A stretch of DNA of 29,072 nt, taken from Colimorpha sp045639845 (lineage in GTDB: Bacteria > Bacteroidota > Bacteroidia > Bacteroidales > P3). The stretch spans positions 1 through 29,072 of the forward strand of contig JAZUDW010000068.1 in the NCBI GenBank assembly GCA_045639845.1. The letters are read 5' to 3'. The position numbers and the translations under genes were made by a program. Of this stretch, positions 6,728 to 14,839 are shown in pieces (position 1 is the first letter of the stretch; every line of letters begins with the position of its first letter). The notes beneath the pieces are model-generated. The model was not told the DNA's origin and did no database searches. It saw nothing but the letters and a program-made list of their open reading frames with translations.

Positions 6728-7615
6728 CTATGCGACGGCCTCAAAGCCATAAAAGAGACCGAATGATAGTAGTAGCAGTGCTACAATGATGGCGATGGAT
6801 AGTAGCAGGGCCGCCAAGCAGCGTATTATGCTTTGTATCCAGCCTATCTGATAGAGCTGTCGGTAGGTCCAGGTGGGCAAGACAACTGCTGCAATCATGT
6901 TGATCTCTTGCGGCAGGCTTCCTGTTTTGTCGCCCAACCATAGAGGAAGTATGATTAGCGACAGTATCATGTTCATGCACGAGATGTAAACTTGTGCATA
7001 GAAATGTTCGGCTGTGTTGAGGCTGTGGGTGTTGCCGCCGATATCTGCAATCTTTTTGCGACGGAACATCCATTTGAATGGGGGTACACAGAGTACGGCC
7101 GAGAGGATGGCGAGTGTGACATTGTTGGAGAGCAGGCCCGACACAAACTGTGCTGTACGGTTGAGCGAAGTTGACTGGCTGTTGCTCTCTACCGATGATT
7201 CTATGGCCATACTGAAGGGTGTGTATTCGTCGTCGATGGCGTAGGATGCCAAAGCGTAGATGGCTACCAGGCATAGGAGCATCTGTACTGGCCGTATGTA
7301 GCGTGTGCGCATGCCGCAAATAAAGTCTCGAATCATATGCCCTGGACGGTACAGCAGTTCGAAGCAGGTGTTGAAGATGGTGTTGTCCTGTCCGATAAAA
7401 CTCACCATAAGGCTGCGCAGAGTATCGCGTGTGGAGAAGCGTTTGGTGTCGGCTTTCTGTCCACAATGTGGGCAAAAGGTGCCTGTAAACTCATGTCCAC
7501 AATTGAGGCATCGTGTTGTGATCGGAGGATCTTCCTTTACAGGCCTAGGGCGGCGCTGTGCTTCCTTGATTTGCTCGTAGTGTCTCTGCAGTGTGCGAAA
7601 TGGGTGGTGCTTCAT
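6728..7615 (-). CDS. DUF3667 zinc-ribbon membrane protein (295 aa)
   Basis: A cytoplasmic N terminus carries a zinc ribbon with paired cysteines C36/C39 and C48/C51 in CLNCGHEFTGTFCPHCGQK, then TRDTLRSLMVSFIGQDNTIFN and several membrane spans (roughly 110-128, 165-185, 215-232, 245-262 and 270-292). This matches DUF3667 (PF12412), a Bacteroidetes-rich family with no known function. The stretch YRPGHMIRDFICGMRTRYIRPVQMLL is characteristic in character, a basic loop just before the first span. The gene starts 37 bases after the PhzF-like gene and lies 33 bases before the GH5-like lipoprotein, so co-transcription is likely. What links these neighbours is not evident. Confidence 0.88.
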   Translation of the reverse strand: MKHHPFRTLQRHYEQIKEAQRRPRPVKEDPPITTRCLNCGHEFTGTFCPHCGQKADTKRFSTRDTLRSLMVSFIGQDNTIFNTCFELLYRPGHMIRDFICGMRTRYIRPVQMLLCLVAIYALASYAIDDEYTPFSMAIESSVESNSQSTSLNRTAQFVSGLLSNNVTLAILSAVLCVPPFKWMFRRKKIADIGGNTHSLNTAEHFYAQVYISCMNMILSLIILPLWLGDKTGSLPQEINMIAAVVLPTWTYRQLYQIGWIQSIIRCLAALLLSIAIIVALLLLSFGLFYGFEAVA

Positions 7616-7652
7616 GGATGTATCCCTTTCTGCGGGTGATAATACCTATGGG

Positions 7653-8528
7653 CTATGATAGGATTTGTATGTTGCGTTCTTCTAGTATCTTGCTTATACC
7701 GCCTACCATTACTTGTTGTATCTGACAATGGGCGCTCTCCACAAGGACGTCGATGGCACTAGTGTGCCCCATGGTGATGCCTTGGAGGAAATGGTAGCGA
7801 TGTAGCGGGGTGTGGTACTTGTGGAGGTAGCATGCCAAGGCGCAATTGGAGGTGCCGGTAGCCGACTCTTCGTCTATGCCGTAGAGGGGTGCGAAGTTTC
7901 GGCAGATGGCTATGGGATTGTGGTGTCCGGTGAGGGCAAATGCGTGGATGCCTACCACTCCGTGTGTTTGAGAGAATCGAGCCATCTCGTCGAATCGGGG
8001 TTGTAGATTGTGGAGCTGTTCGGGAGTGTCGATAGGGAAAAGTATATCCTTCAATCCTGTGGACACAGCCTGTATGGGTAGCTCGCTATGAACCGATAGG
8101 TGCGGAAAGATTCTTTGGAAGTCATCAATGTGATAGGTTTCGTAGAATGTTGGGTTGCATTGCTGCATCCAGATAGTGCCGTCGTTGTCGATGGTTATCT
8201 TCAGTATTCCTGCTAGTGTATCGATAGTGTAGGTGCCTGCCTTTAGCCCTTGATTGTGCAATAGGGTGAAGGCGGCTATGGTGGCATGGCCGCATAGTTC
8301 TACTTGCTCTACAGGGGTGTAGTATTCCAATCGGTAGTCGGCCTTGGGTGAGGTGCTTATAAATACAGTTTCGGAATAGTTGGCTTGAGTGGCGATCGAC
8401 TGCTTTTGCAGGGTGGTGAGATCTTGGCTTTGGATCACAATGCCGGCATTGTTTCCGCCCATTTGCTGGTGGCAGAAAGCGGCAGCAGTATGGAGGGTCA
8501 CCGATAGGTCGCTACTTCTATTGTTCAT
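7653..8528 (-). CDS. PhzF family isomerase/epimerase-like protein (291 aa)
   Basis: This is a two-lobed diaminopimelate-epimerase-fold enzyme of the PhzF family. The conserved glutamate is E53 in NYSETVFI, and CGHATIAA (79-86) and ESATGTSNCALACYL (221-235) match the two pseudo-symmetric active-site loops. I use the start giving MNNRSSDLSV. The frame is open for 65 more codons, but that part lies wholly inside the shikimate kinase gene and is low complexity. The resulting 291 aa is the normal PhzF length, and the start overlaps the end of aroK by 11 bases, suggesting translational coupling. No phenazine genes are present, so this is one of the many PhzF paralogues of unknown substrate. Confidence 0.87.
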   Translation of the reverse strand: MNNRSSDLSVTLHTAAAFCHQQMGGNNAGIVIQSQDLTTLQKQSIATQANYSETVFISTSPKADYRLEYYTPVEQVELCGHATIAAFTLLHNQGLKAGTYTIDTLAGILKITIDNDGTIWMQQCNPTFYETYHIDDFQRIFPHLSVHSELPIQAVSTGLKDILFPIDTPEQLHNLQPRFDEMARFSQTHGVVGIHAFALTGHHNPIAICRNFAPLYGIDEESATGTSNCALACYLHKYHTPLHRYHFLQGITMGHTSAIDVLVESAHCQIQQVMVGGISKILEERNIQILS

Positions 8529-9033
8529 GGTGGTATGTGTTGATTGTGTTGACAAGAGCATCGATATCGGGGTTGAAACCGTTGATGGTGATGTGTGCTT
8601 GTCGATAGATAGGCTCTCGCAAGGCGAGTTGTGCGGATACTTTGTCTCGTCGTTCTTCGTCGGTGAGATTAGCGAAGGCGGGTCGTGGTTTCTTAGATGC
8701 GGCCATGCGTGAGCAGATGGCATCGTGCGACATGTATAGGTAGATGGAGATGCCGTGTTGGTTTATATGTTCGATATTGTTGTTGAAGCAAGGGGTTCCT
8801 CCGCCAGTGGATATCACTATGTTGTCCATGTCGTCGGTGCTTTGTAGTACTTTGGTTTCTAATAGGCGGAAGGCTTGCTCTCCATATTTCTGAAAGAAGA
8901 GGGGTATGGTGAGGTGGTATCGGTTTTCGAACGCCACATCGAGGTCTAAAAAATCCAAGCCTAAACGTCGTGCCAGCTGTCGGCCCAAGGTGGTCTTGCC
9001 GCTATACATATAACCTATTAGAAATATTTTCAT
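8518..9033 (-). CDS. aroK: Shikimate kinase (171 aa)
   Basis: This enzyme phosphorylates shikimate at the 3-hydroxyl using ATP, the fifth step of the chorismate pathway, in the cytoplasm. The Walker A loop is GYMYSGKTT (7-15). Substrate-binding residues expected in the family are present: D32 in the DLD motif, R56 in GEQAFRLLE, the triple glycine in STGGGT (77-79), R117 in the lid (KKPRP) and R139 in LALREPIY. Length and motif order are normal. The gene starts 22 bases after the M23 peptidase gene and its end overlaps the PhzF-like gene by 11 bases. The only other shikimate-pathway gene here, aroQ, is about 10 kb away on the other strand. Confidence 0.95.
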   Translation of the reverse strand: MKIFLIGYMYSGKTTLGRQLARRLGLDFLDLDVAFENRYHLTIPLFFQKYGEQAFRLLETKVLQSTDDMDNIVISTGGGTPCFNNNIEHINQHGISIYLYMSHDAICSRMAASKKPRPAFANLTDEERRDKVSAQLALREPIYRQAHITINGFNPDIDALVNTINTYHHEQ

Positions 9034-9055
9034 AACACTACACAGAACGATGGGG

Positions 9056-10828
9056 CTATTTTTTGATGATATTCCATTGTAGGTTGGTCTCGTTGCCTAC
9101 CACATCGACTACCACGGCCCGCAAGATATTGGTGCCTTGGTGTAGGAATTTCGATCCGTTGATGGTCAGCGAGGATGTCTTTCCGTCGTGTTCGGCCAGT
9201 ACCCAGTGTCCGTTGAGGTAACAGTTGTATGAGGCTAAGCCGCTGAGATCGTCGCTTATCTTGATCTTGATGGTGTTACTTGTAATGGGGTTGGCTACAG
9301 AGAAATTCATTGGCAATACCTTGGGCGCGGTGGTGTCGGCTTCGATGGCGAAGGTGCCAAAGTAGCGTGTTTGTCCTACCAACCATTCGCCTTCGCTGTA
9401 GGTGGATAGTGCGGTACGAACGTTGGCGTGGGTGCATACGATAACGAGTTTAGACGGATCCAGATGGCTCAGCTCTGCTTGTTCGCGTGAATAGCGGAGA
9501 CGTACCGTAAAAGCATGGTGAGGTGGTATGGGGTATAATGTGAGATCGAGGGAATGAACTGAAGCCAACCCATTGGACGGAAGCTCGTTGTATGATAGAA
9601 AATCGTTTTCGTAGATGGTGCCGATAGGAATGATGGCAATGAAGTCGTTGCGTTCTAGGCGTTTCTGTTTGTAGTAGGTGACGGGCTCGCCTGGTCTGTC
9701 GATATAGGCGACAGAGGTGTAGGGCAAATGATCGTTGTTCACGATGTCGCGTACATAGAATGTTTGTGAGGTCTTGTTGCCTTTAAGGTCGCTTACCACG
9801 TAGCGTAGTTTGTGAGTAAGGCCGTCGTTGAACCTGAGGTATCCGTTGGCGTTTACGGCCGAAGAGAAGACGTTGCGATTGCCTCGCAGACAACGGGTGA
9901 GGATGTATGCGTCGCCACTGGATCGGAACTCGTCGTAGTCGATAATGGCATGCAAGGCTCGTGTCTCCTCGAAGAGAAAGGTAGGGTTGTAGTAGCGGTA
10001 GAAAGGTTCGCCATCAACAAAGAGTTCTATGCGTTCTACTCCATTCTTGGATGTTGATCCTTCGGCTTTGTCGGTGGCATAGATACCTACATAGAAGAAT
10101 CCTTGAACGCTGATGGTGTCGGCCCATCGTTCGGTTTTTCCTATGCTTTTCTTTAGCTTGATGGGAAGTGAGCCACCGTTGATTCGCGATGAGGCATTGA
10201 TTGGATAGACTTTGATGTTTCGTATGGTGGGTTTGATATTGTCGGTGTATTTCAAACCAAAATAAAGGGGGTTGATGGGCTGATCGTTTTCGGTGTAGCG
10301 TATCTCATAGTGCAGATGAGGGCCACCGCTACCTCCGGTGTTGCCAGCATGGGCAATGAGCTGACCACGATGTACTTTGATGGAATCTACGGGGAGCTTC
10401 ACATCCATCACATAGGTGTGGTGGGCATACTGGTAGTTGTTTGTGTAGCTGGCTATCTCTCCCACAAAGTCGTTGCAGTGCATGTAAACAGTGGTGAATC
10501 CGTTGGGGTGGGTGATGTAGAGCACTTTGCCACCGCCCCATGCCGAGATGTTGATGCGCGACACATATCCGTCGGCTGGTGCGTAGATGGGCTCGCCTAT
10601 CTTGCCGCCTATTCGAAGATCCAGTCCTGAATGGAAGTGATTGGGACGTATCTCAGCGAAGGTGGCCGATAGCGTGACGGGGATGTGAAGTGGAGAATCA
10701 AAATAGTTGGTGGGGTAGTGTACGTTGCCTTCCAGCTGCTGGGCTTGAAGCTGCGAGAAACAGAATATATTGACTATAAGCAGTGCTATGAGCGAAAATG
10801 TAGTATGAGGTCGGAGTGTGGTGAACAT
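9056..10828 (-). CDS. M23 family metallopeptidase, exported (590 aa)
   Basis: A signal sequence (about 1-29, ending LQAQ) precedes an M23/LytM domain at about 50-190. The zinc ligands are H66 and D70 in HFHSGLDLR and H173 in GPHLHYE, with H171 as the catalytic histidine. YAPADGYVSRI and HRGQLIAHAGNTG fill the usual beta strands. A long C-terminal region (about 195-590) is predicted to be beta-rich, with DDLSGLASYNCYLNGHWV resembling an Ig-like segment. The likely role is cutting or binding peptidoglycan cross-links in the periplasm. The full zinc set argues that it is active rather than an EnvC-like activator. It lies in the tight minus-strand run, 50 bases after recN and 22 before aroK. Confidence 0.92.
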   Translation of the reverse strand: MFTTLRPHTTFSLIALLIVNIFCFSQLQAQQLEGNVHYPTNYFDSPLHIPVTLSATFAEIRPNHFHSGLDLRIGGKIGEPIYAPADGYVSRINISAWGGGKVLYITHPNGFTTVYMHCNDFVGEIASYTNNYQYAHHTYVMDVKLPVDSIKVHRGQLIAHAGNTGGSGGPHLHYEIRYTENDQPINPLYFGLKYTDNIKPTIRNIKVYPINASSRINGGSLPIKLKKSIGKTERWADTISVQGFFYVGIYATDKAEGSTSKNGVERIELFVDGEPFYRYYNPTFLFEETRALHAIIDYDEFRSSGDAYILTRCLRGNRNVFSSAVNANGYLRFNDGLTHKLRYVVSDLKGNKTSQTFYVRDIVNNDHLPYTSVAYIDRPGEPVTYYKQKRLERNDFIAIIPIGTIYENDFLSYNELPSNGLASVHSLDLTLYPIPPHHAFTVRLRYSREQAELSHLDPSKLVIVCTHANVRTALSTYSEGEWLVGQTRYFGTFAIEADTTAPKVLPMNFSVANPITSNTIKIKISDDLSGLASYNCYLNGHWVLAEHDGKTSSLTINGSKFLHQGTNILRAVVVDVVGNETNLQWNIIKK

Positions 10829-10878
10829 CGCTGTTTGGTGATGGTGTTATTTCTTTGGTGATGAGAGTGGGACCATTG

Positions 10879-12564
10879 TTAGCATTTGTCGGCAAGGAGC
10901 TCTTCGGCGGTGGAGATGGCAGACTGAGTAGGTGGCTCGGACGAGAGCATTACGGCAATCTCATGGATGCGCTCTTCACGGGTAAGTTTGCGGATGCAAG
11001 AGATAGTGCGCTCTTCTTCTACTTGTTTGAATACCTTGAAATGTTCTTGCGCTGCCGAGGCCATCTGGGGTAGGTGGGTGATGGCAATCACTTGCATAGA
11101 CTGGCCCATGTGTTGCATGATGCGAGCCACCTTGGCGCTCACCTCGCCGCTGATGCCGCTGTCGATCTCGTCGAAGATGATGGTGGGGAGTTTGGCTTGC
11201 TGGGCCATGAGTGATTTGAGTGCCAGCATGAGTCGCGACAATTCTCCGCCACTGGCCACCTTGCCTATTTCGCGATAGCTGCCTCCCAGATTGGCATTGA
11301 AGAGGAACTCCACGTTGTCGTGGCCTGTGCTGCGGTAGTCGGCCGAAGGTGTGATGGCTATCTTCAGCTGTGCGTCTTTCATGCCTACGGATTCAAAAGT
11401 GGGAAGAAGGAACTGTTCTACCTCGAGTGCAGCTCTCTGTCTATGGGTGGTGAGCTCTTGTGCACTATGCTGTACAAGGGCAAACGACTTATCGACTTGC
11501 TCCATCGCCATCTGTATCTCATGTTCCATGTTGGCTATCTGTTGTAGTTTTTTGTCGAGGTCGTCCTGTATAGCGAGCAGCTGCTCTATACTGTCAACGT
11601 TATGTTTTCGTTGCAAGTGATAGATGAGGTCGAGGCGCTGATCCACTTGTTCTTGCCGTTGGGCATTGTAGGTGGTGTTGTCGGCCAGGTGCGCTATTTC
11701 GTCGCAGAGATCCCGTAGTTCTATTCCCATGGAGTCTATACGCTGATAAAAAGACTCTACCTGAGGGTGATATGATGTGAATTTTGATAGCTGGCTCTTG
11801 GCAGATAGTATCAGGCTTAGTGCCGAAGGTTTGTCGTCGCTATTGTCGCAGAGTGCTAGAACCTCCGATAGTCCTTGTTTGATAGTCTCGGCGTGGGTAA
11901 GCAGTTGCTGCTCTTGCTCGAGCGACTCTTGTTCATCGGCAAGCAGCGAAGCCTCGTTGAGTTCGTCGAAAAGGAATTGGAGATAATCTTGCTCGCGACG
12001 GTTGGCGGCTTCGGTTGCTACCAACTGCTCGAGTTCGTGTTTGTGGTGGATGTATTGGGAATAAGCAGCATTGTATGCGGCACGATAGGCAATAGCAGGA
12101 CTCTTTTCTTCTTGCACTGTGTAGTTGTCGAGCAGAGAGAGTTGGAAGTCGCCGTCGGCCAGATGAAGTGTCTCATGCTGGGAGTGGATATCGATAAGCT
12201 TGGGACCGAGTTCCTTCAGTATGGGAAGCCCTACAGGTGTGTCGTTCACAAAAGCCCGGCTTTTACCACTGGGTAGTATCTCTCGGCGAAGAAGTAAGGT
12301 GTCGTCGTAGTCGAGGTCGTTTGCTTCGAAGAATGACTCTAACGACAAGTTGTTGATGGCAAACTGTGCTTCAACAATGCACTTCTTGGTGTTGTCTTGA
12401 AGAACACCCATATCGGCTCGCTGTCCTAGTAACAGTCCGAGGGCACCAAGCATGATACTCTTACCTGCTCCTGTTTCGCCTGTGATGGCAACGAACGAAG
12501 GGTCGAGTTGTATTTCTGTGCTACGAATGAGCGCGTAGTTTTCTATGTGGAGAGATACAAGCAT
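10879..12564 (-). CDS. recN: DNA repair protein RecN (561 aa)
   Basis: This is an SMC-like ATPase acting in recombinational repair of double-strand breaks. The N terminus MLVSLHIENYALIRSTEI and Walker A GETGAGKS (29-36) are typical. A central region of about 150-400 is charged and helical, forming the short coiled-coil arms. The ABC signature is VASGGELSRLMLALK, and Walker B is LPTIIFDEIDSGISGEV. The D-loop-like part and the VIAITHLPQMAS switch follow. Length agrees with the family (550-570). The gene starts 25 bases after sufS. No LexA-like operator was evident upstream. Confidence 0.96.
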   Translation of the reverse strand: MLVSLHIENYALIRSTEIQLDPSFVAITGETGAGKSIMLGALGLLLGQRADMGVLQDNTKKCIVEAQFAINNLSLESFFEANDLDYDDTLLLRREILPSGKSRAFVNDTPVGLPILKELGPKLIDIHSQHETLHLADGDFQLSLLDNYTVQEEKSPAIAYRAAYNAAYSQYIHHKHELEQLVATEAANRREQDYLQFLFDELNEASLLADEQESLEQEQQLLTHAETIKQGLSEVLALCDNSDDKPSALSLILSAKSQLSKFTSYHPQVESFYQRIDSMGIELRDLCDEIAHLADNTTYNAQRQEQVDQRLDLIYHLQRKHNVDSIEQLLAIQDDLDKKLQQIANMEHEIQMAMEQVDKSFALVQHSAQELTTHRQRAALEVEQFLLPTFESVGMKDAQLKIAITPSADYRSTGHDNVEFLFNANLGGSYREIGKVASGGELSRLMLALKSLMAQQAKLPTIIFDEIDSGISGEVSAKVARIMQHMGQSMQVIAITHLPQMASAAQEHFKVFKQVEEERTISCIRKLTREERIHEIAVMLSSEPPTQSAISTAEELLADKC

Positions 12565-12589
12565 TTGTGTTCCTTGGTTTGTTATGAGA

Positions 12590-13789
12590 TTACATCAACA
12601 TGGGGGCGATGCGGTGAAGGGCTTTTACAAGGATGTCCACATCTTCTTGGGTATTGTAGCAGGCAAAGGATGCACGTACAGTGCCAGGTATGCCGTAACG
12701 GTCCATGATGGGTTGTGTGCAATGATGTCCGGTACGAACAGCAATGCCTAGCTTGTCGAGCAAGGTGCCTACATCGTATGGATGCGAGCTGCCGATAAGG
12801 AATGATATTACACCCACTTTCTGTGGGGCTGTACCGATGAAACGGATGCCTTCGATTTCTTTCATATGCTTGATAGCATACTGAAGTAGATCGTCTTCGT
12901 GTCTGGCTAAATTGTCTATGCCCTGTTCGTTCATAAAGTCGAGGGCGGCACCAAGACCAAGCACGTCGCCTACCGAGGGCGTTCCGGCTTCAAACTTGAA
13001 AGGCAGTTCGTTGTAGGTGGTCTTTTCGAAGGTCACCTCTTTGATCATCTCGCCACCTCCATGATAGGGAGGCAACTGTTCGAGCAACTCTTCGCGCCCA
13101 TACATCACGCCTACACCCATAGGTGCATACATCTTATGACCCGAGAAACAATAGAAGTCGCAACCTATCTCTTGTACGTCAACTTTTAGGTGGGCTACGC
13201 TCTGGGCTCCGTCAACGAGAATGGGGACATTGTGACTATGGGCTATCTCGGCCATGAGTTTCACAGGGTTGATGGTGCCCAACGTGTTGCTAACATGATT
13301 TACGGCTACTATTCGGGTATGGCTATTGAAGAGATTCTTGTAGGTCTCTATGTCGAGGATGCCTTCGTCGCTGAATGGTATCACCTTGAGCTGGGCGCCT
13401 GCTTGTTCGCATGCAAGTTGCCAAGGAACAATGTTGGAATGATGTTCCATTCCACTAACGATCACTTCGTCGCCTTCATTCAGAAAGGCTTTGCCAAATG
13501 AGGATGCTACAAGGTTGATACTCTCGGTGGTACCACGGGTAAATACTATCTCGTGGCGATGACGAGCGTTGATAAACTGCTGTACTTTGGTACGCACCTG
13601 TTCGAAACGGTCGGTTGACTCGGCTGCCAAGTAATGAGCGCCACGGTGAATGTTGGCGTTTAGGTGCTCGTAGTAGTGGGTAAGCGTGTCTATCACGCAT
13701 TGGGGTTTCTGGGTGGTGGCTGCATTGTCGAGATAAACAAGGCGGTGACCATAGACTTCTGTATCGAGAATCTTAAATTCTTGGTTCAT
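12590..13789 (-). CDS. sufS: Cysteine desulfurase, SufS family (399 aa)
   Basis: A PLP enzyme that takes sulfur from cysteine for Fe-S cluster assembly. The pattern VYLDNAATTQKP, the TRGTTESINLVA stretch, the Schiff-base lysine K219 in SGHKMYAPMG, and the catalytic C357 in RTGHHCTQP followed by GTVRASFACYNT are all SufS-type (group II). I use the start giving MNQEFKILDT. A start 22 codons upstream would add a serine/threonine-rich stretch unlike other members. Even so, the N terminus is several residues shorter than the usual helix before DFPIL, so the true start is uncertain. No sufBCD or sufE genes are adjacent. It leads the run into recN with a 25-base gap. Confidence 0.92.
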   Translation of the reverse strand: MNQEFKILDTEVYGHRLVYLDNAATTQKPQCVIDTLTHYYEHLNANIHRGAHYLAAESTDRFEQVRTKVQQFINARHRHEIVFTRGTTESINLVASSFGKAFLNEGDEVIVSGMEHHSNIVPWQLACEQAGAQLKVIPFSDEGILDIETYKNLFNSHTRIVAVNHVSNTLGTINPVKLMAEIAHSHNVPILVDGAQSVAHLKVDVQEIGCDFYCFSGHKMYAPMGVGVMYGREELLEQLPPYHGGGEMIKEVTFEKTTYNELPFKFEAGTPSVGDVLGLGAALDFMNEQGIDNLARHEDDLLQYAIKHMKEIEGIRFIGTAPQKVGVISFLIGSSHPYDVGTLLDKLGIAVRTGHHCTQPIMDRYGIPGTVRASFACYNTQEDVDILVKALHRIAPMLM

Positions 13790-13882
13790 GGTGTTGCTCG
13801 TAATAGAAACAGTTGTCGAAGTGTGTTTTTCTGAATTGCCGATTGGACTATTCAATAGAGAGGCATAGATCCGTTACAAACA

Positions 13883-14671
13883 TTATTTCGTTTTCTTCTT
13901 GGCCATGGACGACATAATAAGTCGAACTATGATGAAAACTGCAGCTGCAGCAACCATGGCTAAGAGTACGATGGATATGATATGGCTGTATTGTTTGATC
14001 ATCGAAGGGTCTGCTGCACGGAAAGCCACCCATCCCAATAGGGCGAGGATGCTGTTCCAGATCAAAGCTCCGATGGTGGTGAAAAGCATAAAACTGCCAA
14101 GGTTCATCTTGGCCAAACCGGCTGGAATAGAGATGAGCTGTCGTACGGCAGGTATCATACGCCCTATCAATGTGGATATGTTGCCATGTTGGTTGAAGTA
14201 TGCTTCGGCTTTCTCCATCTTCTCGCCACTAAGTAGCAGCAAATGTCCCAATTTACTATCTACGAAATAGTAGATGATTGGTCTGCCCAGCCAGCGAGAG
14301 AGGAAGTAGTTGGTCAGTGCACCAATCAGTGCACCCAGAGTGCCAAAAAGTACTAGCAGCCATATGTTAAGATTGCCTGTGCTTTCGGGGTCCAGCGAAA
14401 CATATACTGCTGGAGGTATCACAACCTCTGAGGGGAATGGAATGAAAGAACTCTCAATCGTCATCAGTGCTGCTACCGTGAAGTAGTTCATGTGTGCATC
14501 ATAGAAATGGAGCACTTTGGCTACAAAACCGGTAGTATCGTCTCCGTCACCATGTATCTGTTCGGCTATGTTGTCGGCTGCGGTTTCTGTTGCAGTCTGG
14601 GCAGCTGCACTTAAGGGTGTTGCGATTAAAGCAACGATAATCATCAATGGTAAAAAGATCTTCTTTATCAT
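13883..14671 (-). CDS. DedA family membrane protein (262 aa)
   Basis: The N terminus MIKKIFLPLMIIVALIATPL looks like a cleavable signal or first membrane span, followed by a polar segment. The DedA/SNARE-associated domain (PF09335) runs from about residue 60 to 230. It shows FIPFPSEVVIPPA, GTLGALIGALTNYFLSRWLG and the conserved GRMIPAVRQLISIPAGLAKM with its arginines. DedA proteins act in the inner membrane, with roles in membrane homeostasis and lipid-carrier (undecaprenyl phosphate) translocation in several bacteria. A lysine-rich tail (KKKTK) ends the protein. A longer reading from 14788 adds 39 basic residues without family support. The next gene, sufS, begins 93 bases downstream, so it may have its own promoter. 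Confidence 0.9.
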   Translation of the reverse strand: MIKKIFLPLMIIVALIATPLSAAAQTATETAADNIAEQIHGDGDDTTGFVAKVLHFYDAHMNYFTVAALMTIESSFIPFPSEVVIPPAVYVSLDPESTGNLNIWLLVLFGTLGALIGALTNYFLSRWLGRPIIYYFVDSKLGHLLLLSGEKMEKAEAYFNQHGNISTLIGRMIPAVRQLISIPAGLAKMNLGSFMLFTTIGALIWNSILALLGWVAFRAADPSMIKQYSHIISIVLLAMVAAAAVFIIVRLIMSSMAKKKTK

Positions 14672-14839
14672 AATTTCTGTTGATTTTATATTTGTTGATT
14701 TGTAGGCTCTGCGTTCTCTTTGTTGGAACAGATAGCAATGTTTCTGGTGGCATACCATCGACCGAATCTTCTTTTTGTTGGATTGCAACGGTTCGGAAAC
14801 TTCTGTGCCAACGGTTATGGATACAAATCAACCATAGGT

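Noticed and set aside
8529..8723. 65-codon N-terminal extension of the PhzF-like protein
   Set aside because: It lies inside aroK, is low complexity, and is not needed for a full-length PhzF protein.
7653..9033. A phenazine or shikimate-derived secondary metabolite cluster from PhzF plus aroK
   Set aside because: No other phenazine or tailoring genes are present; PhzF paralogues are widespread and aroK is a core gene.
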